Assembly: GCF_000247815.1 (NCBI RefSeq) | Contig: NC_021674.1 | Location: forward strand, 79,513,638-79,577,637 | DNA length: 64,000 nt | From: Ficedula albicollis | Taxonomy: Eukaryota > Chordata > Aves > Passeriformes > Muscicapidae | Reading direction: 5' to 3' | Shown: piece by piece, positions 49,492 through 62,997 of the stretch | How the letters are laid out: each line of letters begins with the position of its first letter | Position numbering within the stretch: position 1 is the stretch's first letter | The notes under the pieces: generated by a model | Told to the model about the DNA's origin: nothing | Seen by the model: the letters and a program-made list of their open reading frames with translations, nothing else | Database searches by the model: none | Made by a program: the position numbers and the translations under genes

Positions 49492-52400
49492 TCCAGAGGA
49501 GTGAGTGCCTGCAGAAGGCTTAGCACCTACTCTAGTTAAACCACAGCAATGTGTTAAATTTAGTCAAAAAAGCCCATGGAGAAAACACTAGTATCTGTTA
49601 ATGCTTCTGGAAAAACAAAATTATTATTTCAAAAACAGTGTTAGTAAACCACAGGACATTTCAGCCTTTCTAAACTACAGTTGATTCTTCCAGTCTTGAG
49701 TAAGGTACTAGTCAGCTCAGTCACTCAGTGTAAGTGGGAATTGCGAGTGTAGGCATGGTACCAGTCACCAGAAATTACTTAAGTATTCTTGGAAGCATAG
49801 TCATACTGTGACTTAGGATAGCTGCTTTCAGAAGGAGTGCTTTGTGGGGAAGACGTGTTATAGCAGGATTAGAAGCTTTTTGTTAACACATTTTAATTCT
49901 GTATCTTGATGTCCCTTCTCTAGCCTTTTCTGAAAAGTAGGTGTAAATTTCCTGGATCCCTCCTACCATTAAGACTTTTCCCTAAGCAAGAATTCCATGT
50001 ACTCTTCTGAAAAATGGTCTTCTATAACCGCTTGTGGGTTCTCATTTTTTCTTTATATTTTCTCAACTGTTGCTCCACCTATGGTTCTGTGTTTATTTAC
50101 CTTCATATCTTGCCTTGTCTCTGCTGTCCTTTTGAGTCTAACCTGCTATTCACTGCTGTTACACTTCTTTTGAAGTAAACATGTAATGTAAGAAATGTAC
50201 AGTCATTGAGTTTGGGATGTGCATATACTAGGAAAATGGCACTTTTCAGAACTCAACATTATTTTGGTTAAGCTTTGTTTTGTGGTGGAAGGGGAGGAAA
50301 CCTTCATTTGTAGTGAAGTTTCCCATTTGGCAAACAGGAAAAATGATCAGCAGGTTTCCAGAGGATTGGCAATGTTTAGGAAAAGTCTGCTTTTGAGCAG
50401 TGTTTGGTTTTGTTTGTTTTTTAAGCACCCTGGGAATGAGAGAGAGGAGCTAGTTACAATGTCATACTATTTTAAAGTCAAGGACGAATTAATATAATGT
50501 TATCAGTATGAGTACAAGCAGGGCTTTATCTGCAAGAAGTCATTAGCAGTGGCCCTACTATAAAGATTAAAAAGCACAGCTGTTTTTAGGTTAATTTTAG
50601 AAGCTTAATTATAAAAATGGGCACCCAAGGATGTTTGGCTTGGCAAGAAATGATCAACAGAATTTTATAACCAAGAGAGGTAAATATATTATAACTTGTA
50701 AGTAAGTGGCAAGAAAGAGTAAGTTCCTATAAGTTGTGTAAGTTAGGTTTTTGTTAATTTTTTTAGCAGGTCTTCAAATAAAATAAGTACATGAAGCACT
50801 GGTTGTGTTCAAAACCAGAACATTCCGCCTCCCCCTTCCAAACAAACAACCCCCCACTCAAAAAATTCCCCAAAACAGAGGTTGGTGTGGAATTTGGCAT
50901 TGTTTGTTTTGATCTGCAAAGTAGCTGAATCTTGAAGTGAATCATGAAGTTACTGTAGTTGCTGTCCATCATGAGTGACAAGATTTACAGCGTGTCCCCT
51001 GTCTCAGCCTCCACATGACTAGGCTTACTCTACTCTTGGAGATGCATTTTGCAGCTGGGGAATCGCACATTCAAACCCCTTTGATAAAAACACCTTTGCT
51101 CAGGCAAACCTCATGTTTTAGTCAGGTCTCGTGAACTAAGATATTTTTAGCTGAGCTTATTCTCAAATGCTATTATTTTGCTAGCTAAGCATTGCAGAGT
51201 TTTCTGGCTTTTTCAGAATATTCCTTCTGAAATATTTCATTCATAATGCAGAGAAAGTGAGTGGATTAGGACCTACCTGTTACAGATTTTAATCCATGTT
51301 GTTATCAGTGAGGCTTGTTGTTTCTTACTTTTTGATTTTGCTGTAGCGTGTCAGGAATAAACTATAGCAGCATTCTAGAAAGAAGCGAAGGAAACTAAGA
51401 GAACAGACTGATTGACACATAATGTGTATTTGGCTCTAGATATCTATACAGGAAAGTCTTAGGAGGAAGGAAACATAAAAATTGACTTTCAGTGATTTAG
51501 AGAAACCTATACTTGAGTTCTTAAGCAAAGAATGTCAGTTGTTTTGGTTGTCTCCTTCCATGATAAGTTTTGTATTAAATTCTGATGCTTATCATGTATA
51601 GCTGCTGCAAAAGTCTGTCTTCAAGGATGTTTATGGAATCCCTTGACTATTTCTTTCAGTTACAGTTTCTGTGACATCTAGTTTCTGAAAGCTTGTAGTA
51701 CATCCCATTTTGTTGCAAGAGATGTTTGTGTCAAAAACAAATGATTCTTCAGATTTAAAAAGATTTTTTATTGTAATTTTTTTCAGTCTGAAGCATGGCG
51801 TTTATTGTTATTAATAGCAACTCAAAATATGACATTGCTGTCTCACTGCTTTCATCCCACCTGCTCAAATCAAATTCACAGGAAGAAGGCTGTATCCTAG
51901 TGAAATAAACATACTTTTGACCTTTGTGAGCTCCATGCACAAGAAATCTGAATTTTTCTTATTCCTCTGAACATAAAAGGCTAATAGGACCCAACATTCC
52001 TTATGGTGTTTAGTCTTAATGAGTACAGAGCTAAATCCCTGCAGTGCATGTTGCTTTTCAGCTTCTTGATTTGTGTACATTTCTGTATGTGGTTGAGGTC
52101 ATCATTATAGTAACTGCAGCTGTATAGCTACAACTTCAGATTTGGTGAATAATTCTTATGTAACAGAGGAAGCTGGTAGTAGAATAATTAATAGCCTCTT
52201 AAGCAAATGCAGGCAAATCAAAGTCCCTTTTCATCTGAAACAGTCCACAAAAATGTGTCTTCATTCTCCAGTTATCTTGGAGACAGCTTTTCCTGAAAAA
52301 CCTTGAGAAGCTTTCTCTTAGATAATATTCAGTAGCTACTTGTAAATGTATGGACACTAAACTTTAGCAACTATTTTTTTCCTTAGTTAAGTAACAAAAA

Positions 52401-55206
52401 GTAACACTGGCATGATGTAGGATCTAATTAATGCATTCTTAGCAAAGATGCTGAAAATGAGTACAACTTTCCTTTTCCTTTCTAACCCTGGCCTTTAAAT
52501 TTTTAAACTCTAGCCAAGTTTTTGTGAGACCAGATTGCAATGGTAAGAATAGACTGAATGCTTGAAAAAGAATAATTATTTAAATGCTTAGAAAGGAGAT
52601 AGAATTTAGGTTAAATTTCCTAATACTTTGTGCATTGAATTAAGTCAATATCAAGATTTCTTTGGTTGTCATTTTGCATAGTGATGGTGTTGCTATTGAT
52701 AAAATTTGTCATTGTAAACAAATATGCTGGTCGTAAGTCCTGCCCACAGCCAATGTGCTCGTTGAATTAATGCATGAAAAGTGTTTGTTTTAAATGCCTG
52801 TAAAATATTATCATGTCTGACTTTTCTGTTACAAACCTCATTTTAAAGCAATGTAAGTCTCACAGTCTGTGCTGTCTCTCACTTATTAGCCTATTAACCT
52901 TTTCTCCAAGTTGTGCTGGGAAGGTTTTGACGGCACAATTCAGAGATGCAGCTGTTTAATTGCATCTCTTCTGTTTACAAATGCACCTGGCTGCAAGTCA
53001 CCCTTCTGCCCTTAATTTTAATTCTGAGATTCTTTTTCATATGGTATCACCTGAATATAGAGATCTAAAATGCTTTTGTTACTAATAGTACTCTGGAAAG
53101 TAAGGATGCTATGGGCATGTTTGCTCCTGCACCCTTTGGATTATTTCTTGTGAAAACTTATCTAACAAGCACCCAAACGCTTGTACTGGTGCTCCTGCTG
53201 CGTGTTATGTTCTCAGCCTCTTGATATATATCGCCTCATTCCTTCCTGGCTCAGGGCTGTCACGTAGATGAAATATAGACCATCCACTCAGTTGTGTCTT
53301 GTTTTGCTTATGGTGCTGTTTATTGAGAGAAAGGGCAGCTTGGCCAGGTAATGCGTTTGAGTATCTGGTAATTCCAAAAGAGCAGCATTACAATATAGGA
53401 AGAGCAACAAATGGTGGCTTATAGGATGGAGAGTAACCACAGTATGAGAATGATGCTGCAGAAGCTTTTGGGTCTCTGAAGTAGGACTGATGTGTCACAA
53501 CTAGTTGTCATTTTAAAGTCTTTCTTGCCTTATTCCTCTTCCCTGTTGATCATCTTTTATCCATCATTAAAAACCTGACTTGTATGTCAGAGCAGCACTA
53601 TTTAAAAATCTTATTATTTGGTAAACTTTCAGACTTTGTGCTTTCTTCACTGTTAATCCTTGTGTTTCAGTAAAGTGCACAGCAATTGAAAAGTAGCATT
53701 TCTGTTAATTTTTGCATCCCTTTTAAAAGAATATCTCCTTTTCCATTATGCATGCAAAAAGTAAATTATTGTTAAAGAGTGATAATTAGTGCATGCTGAC
53801 CAGGACATCTTTGCTGTTTTCATGCTCTTATTTTTGTAATCTAACAAGCTGCTTGTTGTTTGGAGCATTCTCTAGTGTTGTAAGTAGTTTGAAGCTTGAC
53901 AGTTTTACTTGCTGGTTAGATTGTGTGAAAAAAAACATTGGTTTCTTTCTTTCCCTCACATCTATTACTTTTATCCTCCTTTTCCCAACCCGGGGGCACT
54001 ATGGATCACAGTGAAGATGGTTTGTTTTCCGTATTTTCCAAAATAAAGAATGCTTAATAGAGTATTATATAAAAGCAAAAGGGAGTTAATTAAATTCTGT
54101 CATGTCATGTTTTATTCTAAAACTATGTGTTCTTGTACCTCGAACATGAAGCATGTTTCACCAGAAACTTTTTGAATTGCAGATTATCACTAATTGTCAG
54201 AGGAAGAGACACAAAGTGTTGCTCCCGGGAGAGAGATACAGAACAAATACTTCTCAAAGAGCAGCTTTAGAACTTACCACAATATTAAATCCTTTATATT
54301 TTCCAGGTGTTTGTGTCTGTAGGTTTTATTCTTACTTGGTTACCCTGATATGATACTTTTTCTGCAAACCATGAAACTTGCTAAAAAAAAAACCAAAACA
54401 AAGTCATACCTGAAAGTTTAAGTTGGGTCGTGAATGAAAATAACTAAGATATTTTAAACCTTAAATAGTATGTGGAGAATAAAGTCCAAACCCCACTTTT
54501 TTGTTCTTAGGAGGTTTCCTTAAAGAGCTTTTCTCAGTATCTTTGTTGAACAATTTTCTGCTTCTCATGATTTGAGCCTTTAAAAACCCCTCATTTTTTA
54601 TCTGCAGTATCTTTTTATCTTCTTATGCTACAGAAACTTATGCTTATATAGAAAAACTGTCTCCTTTAGCTCACAGTTTATGACAGTCATTCCCATAGTG
54701 GACTTAGAGCCAGCTTTTGTCTCAAGCAAATATTCAGATCTCTCAAAAATATGTCAGTAATCACAGCTGAAGTGGAAGGTGTAAAAATATTTACAGTGGG
54801 GCAGTTTTTCCGGTTGCATTATCCTGTGCAGTTTTCTAAGTACTGTCAATGGAGTCTTTAAACAGGGCTTTTCTTGTCTGGTATATTTCAAAACAAAAAT
54901 CTATAGGCAAAATACAATATTGAGGAAACATCATATGGAGAGTGTTCAAATGTTGTATTGTCTTATTTCTCTTAGTTTTAATTATTCCTTTTCTACAATT
55001 AATCTAGTGACAATATTTCATTTTTTCAGCTTTCTCCCTTTCTCTTCCCATGCTTTTCCTGTTTCTAGGGGAAAAGAACTAAAGAAAGAGAAATAGTCAA
55101 AGTTAATCAGAGGGATGTAGCAAATATAGTAACTGTATATTTCAGGATTGGTTTTATAAAGGTTGAAAGCAGCACCTCACTAGTATTTTATTTTCCATGC
55201 CTGACT

Positions 55207-55860
55207 GGGGGAGAATTGGAATTATTCACTCTGGAAAAGAGAAGGCTTAGGGGTGATCTTATTCCAGCCTTCCGGTAACTGAAGGGAGCTTAGAAGAGAT
55301 CTGGAGAGAGACTTTTCACAAGAGCCTGTAGTTATAGAACAATGGAGAATGGCTTTGAACTGGAAGTGGGAAGGTTTAAAATCTGGGCTCTGAAGCAGGT
55401 TGCCCAGAGAAGTTGTAGATGCCCCATTCCTAGAAGTGTTCAAGGCCAGGTTGGATGGGGCTTTAAACCACCTGGTCACCTGGTCTAGTGGAATGTGTCC
55501 CTGCGGGGAGAATTGGAATTATTCACTCTGGAAAAGAGAAGGCTTAGGGGTGATCTTATTCCAGCCTTCCGGTAACTGAAGGGAGCTTAGAAGAGATCTG
55601 GAGAGAGACTTTTCACAAGAGCCTGTAGTTATAGAACAATGGAGAATGGCTTTGAACTGGAAGTGGGAAGGTTTAAAATCTGGGCTCTGAAGCAGGTTGC
55701 CCAGAGAAGTTGTAGATGCCCCATTCCTAGAAGTGTTCAAGGCCAGGTTGGATGGGGCTTTAAACCACCTGGTCTAGTGGAATGTGTCCCTGCCCATGGC
55801 AGGGTGTTGGAACTGGATGATCTCTAAGGTGCTTTCAAACCCAGACCATTCTGTGATTCT
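55207..55860 (+). mobile_element. CR1-type LINE 3' end with internal 297-bp duplication
   Basis: The sequence is recognisable from TTAGGGGTGATCTTATTCC, GTTCAAGGCCAGGTTGGATG, CTGCCCATGGCAGGGTGTTG and the terminal CCATTCTGTGATTCT. The copy at 55207-55504 lacks the terminal part and is followed directly by 55505-55860, which has the true 3' end. The first copy also has an extra 8 bases (a repeat of ACCTGGTC). It is 5'-truncated and not coding. Confidence 0.88.
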
Positions 55861-58689
55861 GACATGTTTGAATAGCCTGACTGACTGTTATGGTCTAGGA
55901 GAGAATGTGAAGGCTGTATTTTCATCCTTTTTAGAATATTTCTCTTACTTAAAATAAATATGAGGTAGAGTACCACTTTCTCTTGAAACGAATATTACAT
56001 TTTCAGTGTTTCATCCGCATAAGCTATCCATGTACACAACGACCTAGATCTCTCAAGACAGATTGTGTACTGAAATGATAGATATTTACAAGTCTTCAGG
56101 TGTTACAAGCTGATACTTAATTTTTAGTTCTATCATGGTTTAGGCAGCGTAGGTGGTTCCTTTTCTAAGATAGTTGTTGTGAATAACTGCTGATTGTTAC
56201 TACTTCCCCTGCCCCATTTCTAGTTTTTGCAGGACTTCATACTAACTGTTCTAGGCAGTCTTATTTTAACAACCATGGAGTGATTTATATTCTAAAAACA
56301 CCAGCACCACAATCTTTTCAAGTATGAAATGATCTGAATAATGTTTTTAAGATGAAGGAATTTTCCCACGGTTCTTTAATTCACTGGAGTGATAATTCTT
56401 TATTCATAAAGACAGCCGTGTGAAAACCCAGCAATAGCTATTCCTATGAAGAGTCATTGTGAATGGCTGATAGAAAGGAAGAGAGTGTGAGGAGAGTAGA
56501 AGTAGAAAGAGAAAATATCGACTGCAACAGATACTAGGTGGTCCAATTAAGGTAAGAATACCTCCATACTACATGCAACACAAACATTAGGAAAAAAAAT
56601 TTGAAACAACTGAAGCAGTAAAATCCTGTGTTTGACTTTGAAGATAGCCTAAATTCAGTGTAAAATAAATTATTAAAACTTGTATTCCCATATGCAATCT
56701 TTTTGTGTGTAAATATCCTATGGTGATAACACATCTATTTTATAATTAGGGTTTTTTAGAACTGTGACTTTTCCTCTGTAATTGAAATGAGGAGTTCATC
56801 GACTCAGTTTACCTGAGGGGAGGCAACCAGTCTAGACGGAACAGGATTCCTTTTCGCTTTAATCATTTATGTCCCAGTAAAATCCCCTGATTGTGTTCTG
56901 GTTTTGAAGGCTCAGAAGGATTTCTAAATGAAGTCACTATACATGCAATCAATGAATTTGACTAAGTTGTCTGTTCTCTGAAAATAGCAGCTACTAAGCT
57001 TTCAGTGCCTAACTGGAGCTTTGTTTACAGAAGAGAGGGCTTAGGTGTTCATCTGTATTAGATGCCTGTTTCCATAATTCTGCCTCTTTATTGCCCAGTG
57101 TTGGTGATGAGAATCACAATTTGATCGCTTCAACTGATTGCAAATATTCTGCTTTGTATATGTTACCTTTATACAAATGGTATAAAGTGATGCAAATTTA
57201 TCATCCAGTTGCAATTACAGAGTTTTATGGTTTTTATTGTGAATTTATTTAGAATTTTGGGCAGTCCAAGAAGAGTAAGGGAGAGAACAATGTTTGTATT
57301 ACAATCTACTTTTTCTGTTTTGGTTACTTTGTTTAGTCACAGTTTTGACAGTCCTGCTGTTTTGTTAAGTTATGTTTACTAATAAAAAAAACCCCATGGA
57401 GCTATATTTGTATGTTCTGTTAGACCTTGGTGTTATCCAGTGTCTACTAACTTCTTGCGTTTGTACATTTTAAAATTTATTTCCCGTGACTATTTTTTAA
57501 GGAAATACTAGTAATTTAATATATGTCTCAAGCAATATTTCTAATAGGTCTGATTATTCTAACAGTTGTTTTTCTGTGGTAAATCAGAGTGCTATGCCAT
57601 TGTATAAAACAACAACGTATAAATTGTAATCGTGTTCCTGCAGCACACTGGTTGTATTGTTACAATTGAAGTAGTATTTCACACGCTGTACCTCATTGAT
57701 GCTAAGTTAAACTTTAGAAACCTTTTGAAACTGCTGAATTCCTTGCCCTTGTCATACATTTTGAATATTTGAATGGCAAAAGTTAAAAAAAAACAACAAA
57801 ATTTTAAATTTAGATAACTGCCAAAATTTAAAAATTAATTTTTAGATTCTATTTATTGTCATGCCTTTTGCCTGTTAAAAAGAGAAAGCTTAAGGGTCAT
57901 AATTCTATAAAATTTTTCATTTCTCTAGTGCTTTGCTTTTAATCCTGCTTGAAAAAGAAAACTTCATAGGAAATGAAAAAAGGCCTTTTATGTAGTGAAT
58001 ATAGTAATAATCTTGTTTGGAAACTCAAATAGCACCTTTAGCTTGTTTTTATATAAAGCTATGTGTACAAAAAAAGCAGCATTTTAAAACAATGGTCAGA
58101 AGAAATATGTGCCAGATCATTAATATTAAATGCAAAATATTAGACTGCATGGTCTTCAGAAATTGGGAGAACTAATAATGGGCTTTCATTGGGAATGCAG
58201 ATGTCAGCTGTGGGTGCCTTGAATTGTCAATAATAACGTTAAACACAGGGTAGAATATCAGGCTGAGCATATTCTTTATTCTTCTCTCAAAATCATTAAA
58301 GCTAAGACAGTTGTGACATATGTTCCGCTCTGGCTTAGTAAGTGAAGACATGCATGGAACCTATATCTGTGTGCTGAATTATTCATGTCTCAGGTACTGC
58401 TCTGGAGAAGCAAATGGAGCATGCTTTGCTGGTGGGTAGGCTTCAGCCATCTCTCATGGAGGAAAATAATAAATATTCTCAGTTTATACTGGTTATCTAT
58501 CAGCTGTGCACAGAGGCCTAGACATTATTTTTCTTTTTGCTATCGCTGCATTGCAGAGAAAAGCACATAAATACCAGAATCAAAGATGAAGGACTTGCAT
58601 GGAATTTAGAGCCTGTATAGCATGGTGTGTTCACTGCATCCATCTAGGTAAAGGATTTTCCATGTAAGGCTTGTGGAATTCACTGAGCT

Positions 58690-59000
58690 GTGGCCATGAG
58701 GCACCATGAGCTACCTACCACCTTAGAGGCACAGGGGAAGGGAAACTTAAACGTGCAGGGTGATGGTAGGTCCTCAGGGGTGCCTTTCTCCTTGTGGGGA
58801 GAGAGGCAGGATGTGCAACAGAACATCCCCGTCTCAAAGCCTCCTGCCATCTCGCTGTATGTGGTGACCTGGGCTTTGAGTTACTCAGCTGACATAGCGT
58901 GAGCTTGTGACTTCCACACCGAGGTCTCTGTGAACCAGGTGGAGGGCTGGAGCACAGCCCTTGTCCAAATTCCATCTTCTGGCACCCATTTGGAGCATTG
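58690..59000. other. GC-richer block, unclassified
   Basis: This block is distinctly richer in G+C than its flanks. It carries an open minus-strand stretch that is Pro/Arg-rich and probably an effect of composition. It may be an old retroelement; no family was recognised. Confidence 0.3.
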
Positions 59001-59020
59001 TTAGAGGGCCTGGTTTTGTT

Positions 59021-59041
59021 GGGTGGGTGGGTGGGTGGGGG
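59021..59041 (+). repeat. G-quadruplex motif (tandem GGGT)
   Basis: Five G-runs of three or more separated by single T, on the strand that matches the RNGTT pre-mRNA. Confidence 0.92.
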
Positions 59042-59641
59042 TTTTTTTGGTGGTAGCATTTTTTATTTTCTTTCTTTTGCTTTGTTTTTTTCTAATCTCC
59101 ATTCAGCAAATAAATTGCCTTCCCCCATCTGTTCAAGACAATGGATATTAAATGAGCTGCAGACCCTGTTTTTCAGTGGTTTTAAACCCCTTTTTTTTGT
59201 GATTCTTATGTGACTTGTTATGTATGATTTCTGAGAAATTAAGAAGTTAATTTGAAATAACCTAAGTTTAAATTTAGAAATTTTGAGTCCTGGGTGGATT
59301 TCAAAGTTCAGTAGAAATTTCACCTTATGTTTTGAAGTTGTGTGGAGGATGTTCTAACATCAAAACCATATTTTGCAAGCCCACTCTATGCTGTGACCTT
59401 AGAGTGTCAACAGGTGAAGAAAATAAATTCCTCAGCTGCTCAAGGAAGAGGTGTTGGTTCAACAGATGACTTTTCTCTTAAGGCTTGTATAAATGATACT
59501 TTGCTTTAGGATACATTTTGTTTACAGTGAGAGGGAAGTGTAACTTTCTAGCATTGGTAGGAGATACATGCTACTTGTTAATTTTGTTTTACCCTTCCTT
59601 TGCTAACGCATTTACTTGAGGTTAAAAATGTATAGAACTGG

Positions 59642-59660
59642 AATTATCATTTAATGATAA
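59642..59660. repeat. Short AT palindrome
   Basis: ATTATCATT and AATGATAAT form perfect 9-base arms around one T. Confidence 0.75.
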
Positions 59661-61899
59661 TCATTAATTCAGTAATTATGCTGTCAAGCAGTAGTGACCC
59701 TCATCCTTCTCACACAAGTAAAAGCCTACATATTAATAATTATCTTAATTATCTGAATGCTTAAGTTAATAAAACATCTGTATTGCCTAAAAACATGCTG
59801 TTACTTAATGCCTGGGTTTAGATTGTACATTCATCAATGTCTTGGTTTTTGACACCTTTTAAATGTGTGCTTTATACACTAAATAATCTCTTCCTGGTTT
59901 TGTCAAGGTCTCTGAATTATTTATTGCAGCCTACGTTACCATCCTACTTATTTGCTAAAAGCAAAGTGTTTTATCACTTCAAGATTTTGGCTATGTCTGG
60001 GATAAATGCATTGTATATTAGCAACATTTTTTGTAATTATGGGAAATGTTCTAATAACAAAGAAAGAGCCACTCTCCTCCAACATTACTTTTATTCAGTA
60101 TGTCCTTGGGTTAAATTCAATTATGTGCTAATTTTCTTATTGCTGATGTCCTGTGTTTTTGTGAGAATGAAATACTCTTTGACTTCTGAGTATACTGGTC
60201 TAATGAAGAAGTAGCTTGGCAGCATTGCCTGTTTTCCTTTCTCATATAATCTTATGTCAACCTAGCTTTGACCTTTATTTGATGGAACCTAGTTGTAATA
60301 TACCCTCTAGTTAACAAGCTTTAAAATAGAAATATATGATTGGCAGAACTGCAGGAAATAATTAATTCCAAGTATATGAGAAAAGTGAAAGGAATATTTT
60401 AAGGAAAAGAAAGTGATTCAGCTGGTTTATGATGCATATGAAGTTGCCTCAGCTTTTCATTTAACTGTTCAGGGATGGAAATAAATTTAAATCACTGTAC
60501 AAAACCATTTTTTGAAGGAATCATTGTAAAAAAAGCTTTCTAAATAACCTAACTGATTACTGGCTTATTGGAACCTCAAATGTATGAAATATTAATTAGT
60601 TAATTTGCTTTTTCTGCCCTACTAATAAAATGTGGCTGAGTGGAAAAGGTACTATAGGGAAGAGAGCATGTGCACTAGATCTTGCTGGAATCTACCCAGA
60701 GAATTATGGGGTTCCTTGAAGTTATAAAAAATATATATACACATTTCCCTGGAAAGAATTCTTCAATCAGTTGTTCAGTCAGTTGTTAAAAGGTTTGAGA
60801 TGTGTTTTAATTACATGTACAAACCAGGACAAGCTCAGTCACTGTATAGATGAATACTCAATAATGCTATACATGGGGGGAGAAAGCAAAGAAGGAAAGA
60901 AGAAGGAAGGAAAGATGGATTGATTGATTATTTTCCAACGTTTTGTCTGTGGCACTTAAAAATCTCTAGATCATGCATCTGTATTCTGTGAGAAATGAAT
61001 GAAGTGTGAACCACTCTCCTGCCTCTTGGATTTTTCCATACTCTTAATTTTCCGTTCATTTGAATGGCTCTTTACTGATAACACCTTTGTGTTTGGGAGG
61101 AAGACAACACTGAAGGCAACATTGACAGCCAGCTAAACTTTCTTCTTCGTGAGCATGGATCAGTGAACAGAGATTAGACATTTCACCCATGGTGTCTGCC
61201 ACAGGCTTTGTACAAGATGTGCTTCCCCACGGAGTGATGGTGGCTGTGCTGCCTATTCTTATGTAGACTTTTAAGACTCTGCAGTCTTAAAAGAAAGTGG
61301 TTGTGAGTTACATGTGGTATAGGAGCAATGCATAATTCTTAAAGCTGTTGCTGTGAACAGCTGAGGACTTTTGATAGAGGTCTAGTAGGTTCTAATGCTA
61401 GCAAATAAATACAAGACAATCTTAATGCTGCTTTGGGAGCATGAAATGTCAAAGATTTTGGTGAAAGCCAATATGATTTTGGGAAGAACTGGATAAATTC
61501 ATGTTGGTCAAAAATTGACACTCTGTCTTTCTCCTGATTGAGCTACCTGTTCCAATACTACTTGCTCTCTTACCTTTGTACGCCTCATCAGAATGTCATT
61601 TTGCCAATTATTTTTGGCTTTCTTTCCAGTTGACCAGTTCAGATCCCCTCTGATGCATGTTGGAGCAAGTGCTTTTTTCCTTTGAGCTGCCTTCAGTACA
61701 GGAGATACCTGCTAGCAGGTTCTTCTGCTCAGTTATACTGCTGCCATTGATGATTTGAGTCCCACATCTTCCCAGTTTCCTTTGCTCATTGCTTTCAGTT
61801 TTTGAAGAATTCTGGTTTGCAAGCCAAGGCTCTGTGAGCTTATTCCCTGTAGGCCATGAAAGGAATGGGTTTTGAAAATTATTTTCTTGTGCGAATGGA

Positions 61900-62600
61900 G
61901 TGGCAAAATGAGGGAGATCTCATGTAAATAACTTTTGGTGCTGTATCACACTTGTAACAATGCAAATCTACAAGTTTTGTGTCTCGTTGCTGCGAAAGTG
62001 ACGGCTCGGATTGAAGCAAGCTTTAGAATTTATTAGTTGACAGTTGCTTGTTTTGTTCTAGTGATATCCATAGCGTGTTTTCCTCACTATGTAATGCTCA
62101 AAAGATAATAAACTCCATTACAAGCTGTTACTAATCTGACAAATGCGCATTTTGAACGCTCATACTGATCTGGTGCAATGCAGCAAATGTAGAAAGAGCA
62201 ATGTAAAGCTTCTGTTTTATTTCAGATCTTGAAAGGTCAGGGCATGCTGCTGAGGCTTAGCAAAGGGTTTTACTGCCTTTTTGTGACTGAGCCATCAAAT
62301 ATCTTGCAGGTTTTGTAGCCATTGTTTATTGGCACATTTTTCAACTGCAGCTATTTTTCTCTTTTCTGTGACAGAAAAATGAACATTAATTAATGTTTCT
62401 TTCAAGGCATCAATATACTGCACTCTGAGCAAGGAGTTCACTTAAATGTGTAAATCTCGTTGCCTTGTCATTAAAAGTGTTGTGAACAAAATGATCCAAA
62501 TGACTTCAGAGGGAAGCTATGTGAAGAACTATAGCTGCCATATAAAAGCTATAATTAGGGAGTATTTGAATTATTTTACTTAACTTTAAAGGTATTGAGG
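61900..62600. promoter_or_regulatory. Candidate conserved non-coding element
   Basis: A low-repeat block with clustered CpGs (five within about 45 bases near 61985-62020) in an otherwise CpG-poor intron, plus ATGCAAAT, AATTAATTAA-like and CATTGTTTATTGG motifs. This texture is typical of vertebrate developmental enhancers. The call rests on texture alone, without an alignment. Confidence 0.25.
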
Positions 62601-62832
62601 TGTTTAATTCATGTATGCTTGAATGCATATTATAGATTTCTAGCTTTCTGTGAGCTTTGATTTGGTTAAAACTCTTAAAGCCTGAGAAAAAATGCTTGAA
62701 AACTGCAAATTTGGGAAAAAATTAGTAATTTGATAATATTGCTATGTATCTGTAGGATTCTAAATATTGTGTTACAAAAACTTAGATTGTTCAAATAATT
62801 TGATTTTAATACTGATTTTTGTAACTTGGCAG

Positions 62833-62997
62833 GGACAGCCTGTTGGAGACTGTGATTTTAATGTTCGACTTGCATGTATAGAGAAAGAGATTATATTTCC
62901 ACGACATGAAAAGATGAAAAGTGGTCTCATTGACAAAGCACAGGAACCGTTCAGTGTTCGAAACAAACCATTTTTTGACATCTACACTTCCAGAAAG
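62833..62997 (+). CDS. RNGTT: RNGTT exon, guanylyltransferase domain (residues ~372-426)
   Basis: The acceptor is CTTGGCAG and the donor GTAAGC. The exon is exactly 55 codons, phase 0 at both ends. The peptide runs [20 protein letters not shown], then [20 protein letters not shown], then [15 protein letters not shown]. It matches mammalian RNGTT with scattered changes (Gly for Ser at entry, Phe for Ser in IIFPRHEK, Tyr for Cys in FDIYTSRK). Reading continues by chance into the intron to 63303; the consensus donor and the protein match set the end at 62997. Confidence 0.97.

Larger units (their letters stand above)
48088..62832 (+). other. RNGTT: RNGTT intron, about 14.7 kb
   Basis: AT-rich intron with the 277-bp duplication (48938-49491), a duplicated CR1 (55207-55860), a G-quadruplex motif (59021-59041), a GC-richer unclassified block (58690-59000), a palindrome near 59642-59660, and a CpG-bearing block at about 61900-62600. 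A minus-strand exon-like segment lies at 48375-48524. The open stretch at 59837-60214 is AT-rich with no domain and looks random. Confidence 0.78.

Noticed and set aside
58715..59059. 114-codon minus-strand frame rich in Pro and Arg
   Set aside because: It is explained by the GC-richer block and the GGGT/CCCA repeat read backwards; no recognisable protein.
59837..60214. 125-codon open frame on the plus strand
   Set aside because: AT-rich, Phe/Leu/Tyr/Asn-heavy composition, no domain, no splice or promoter context; likely chance.
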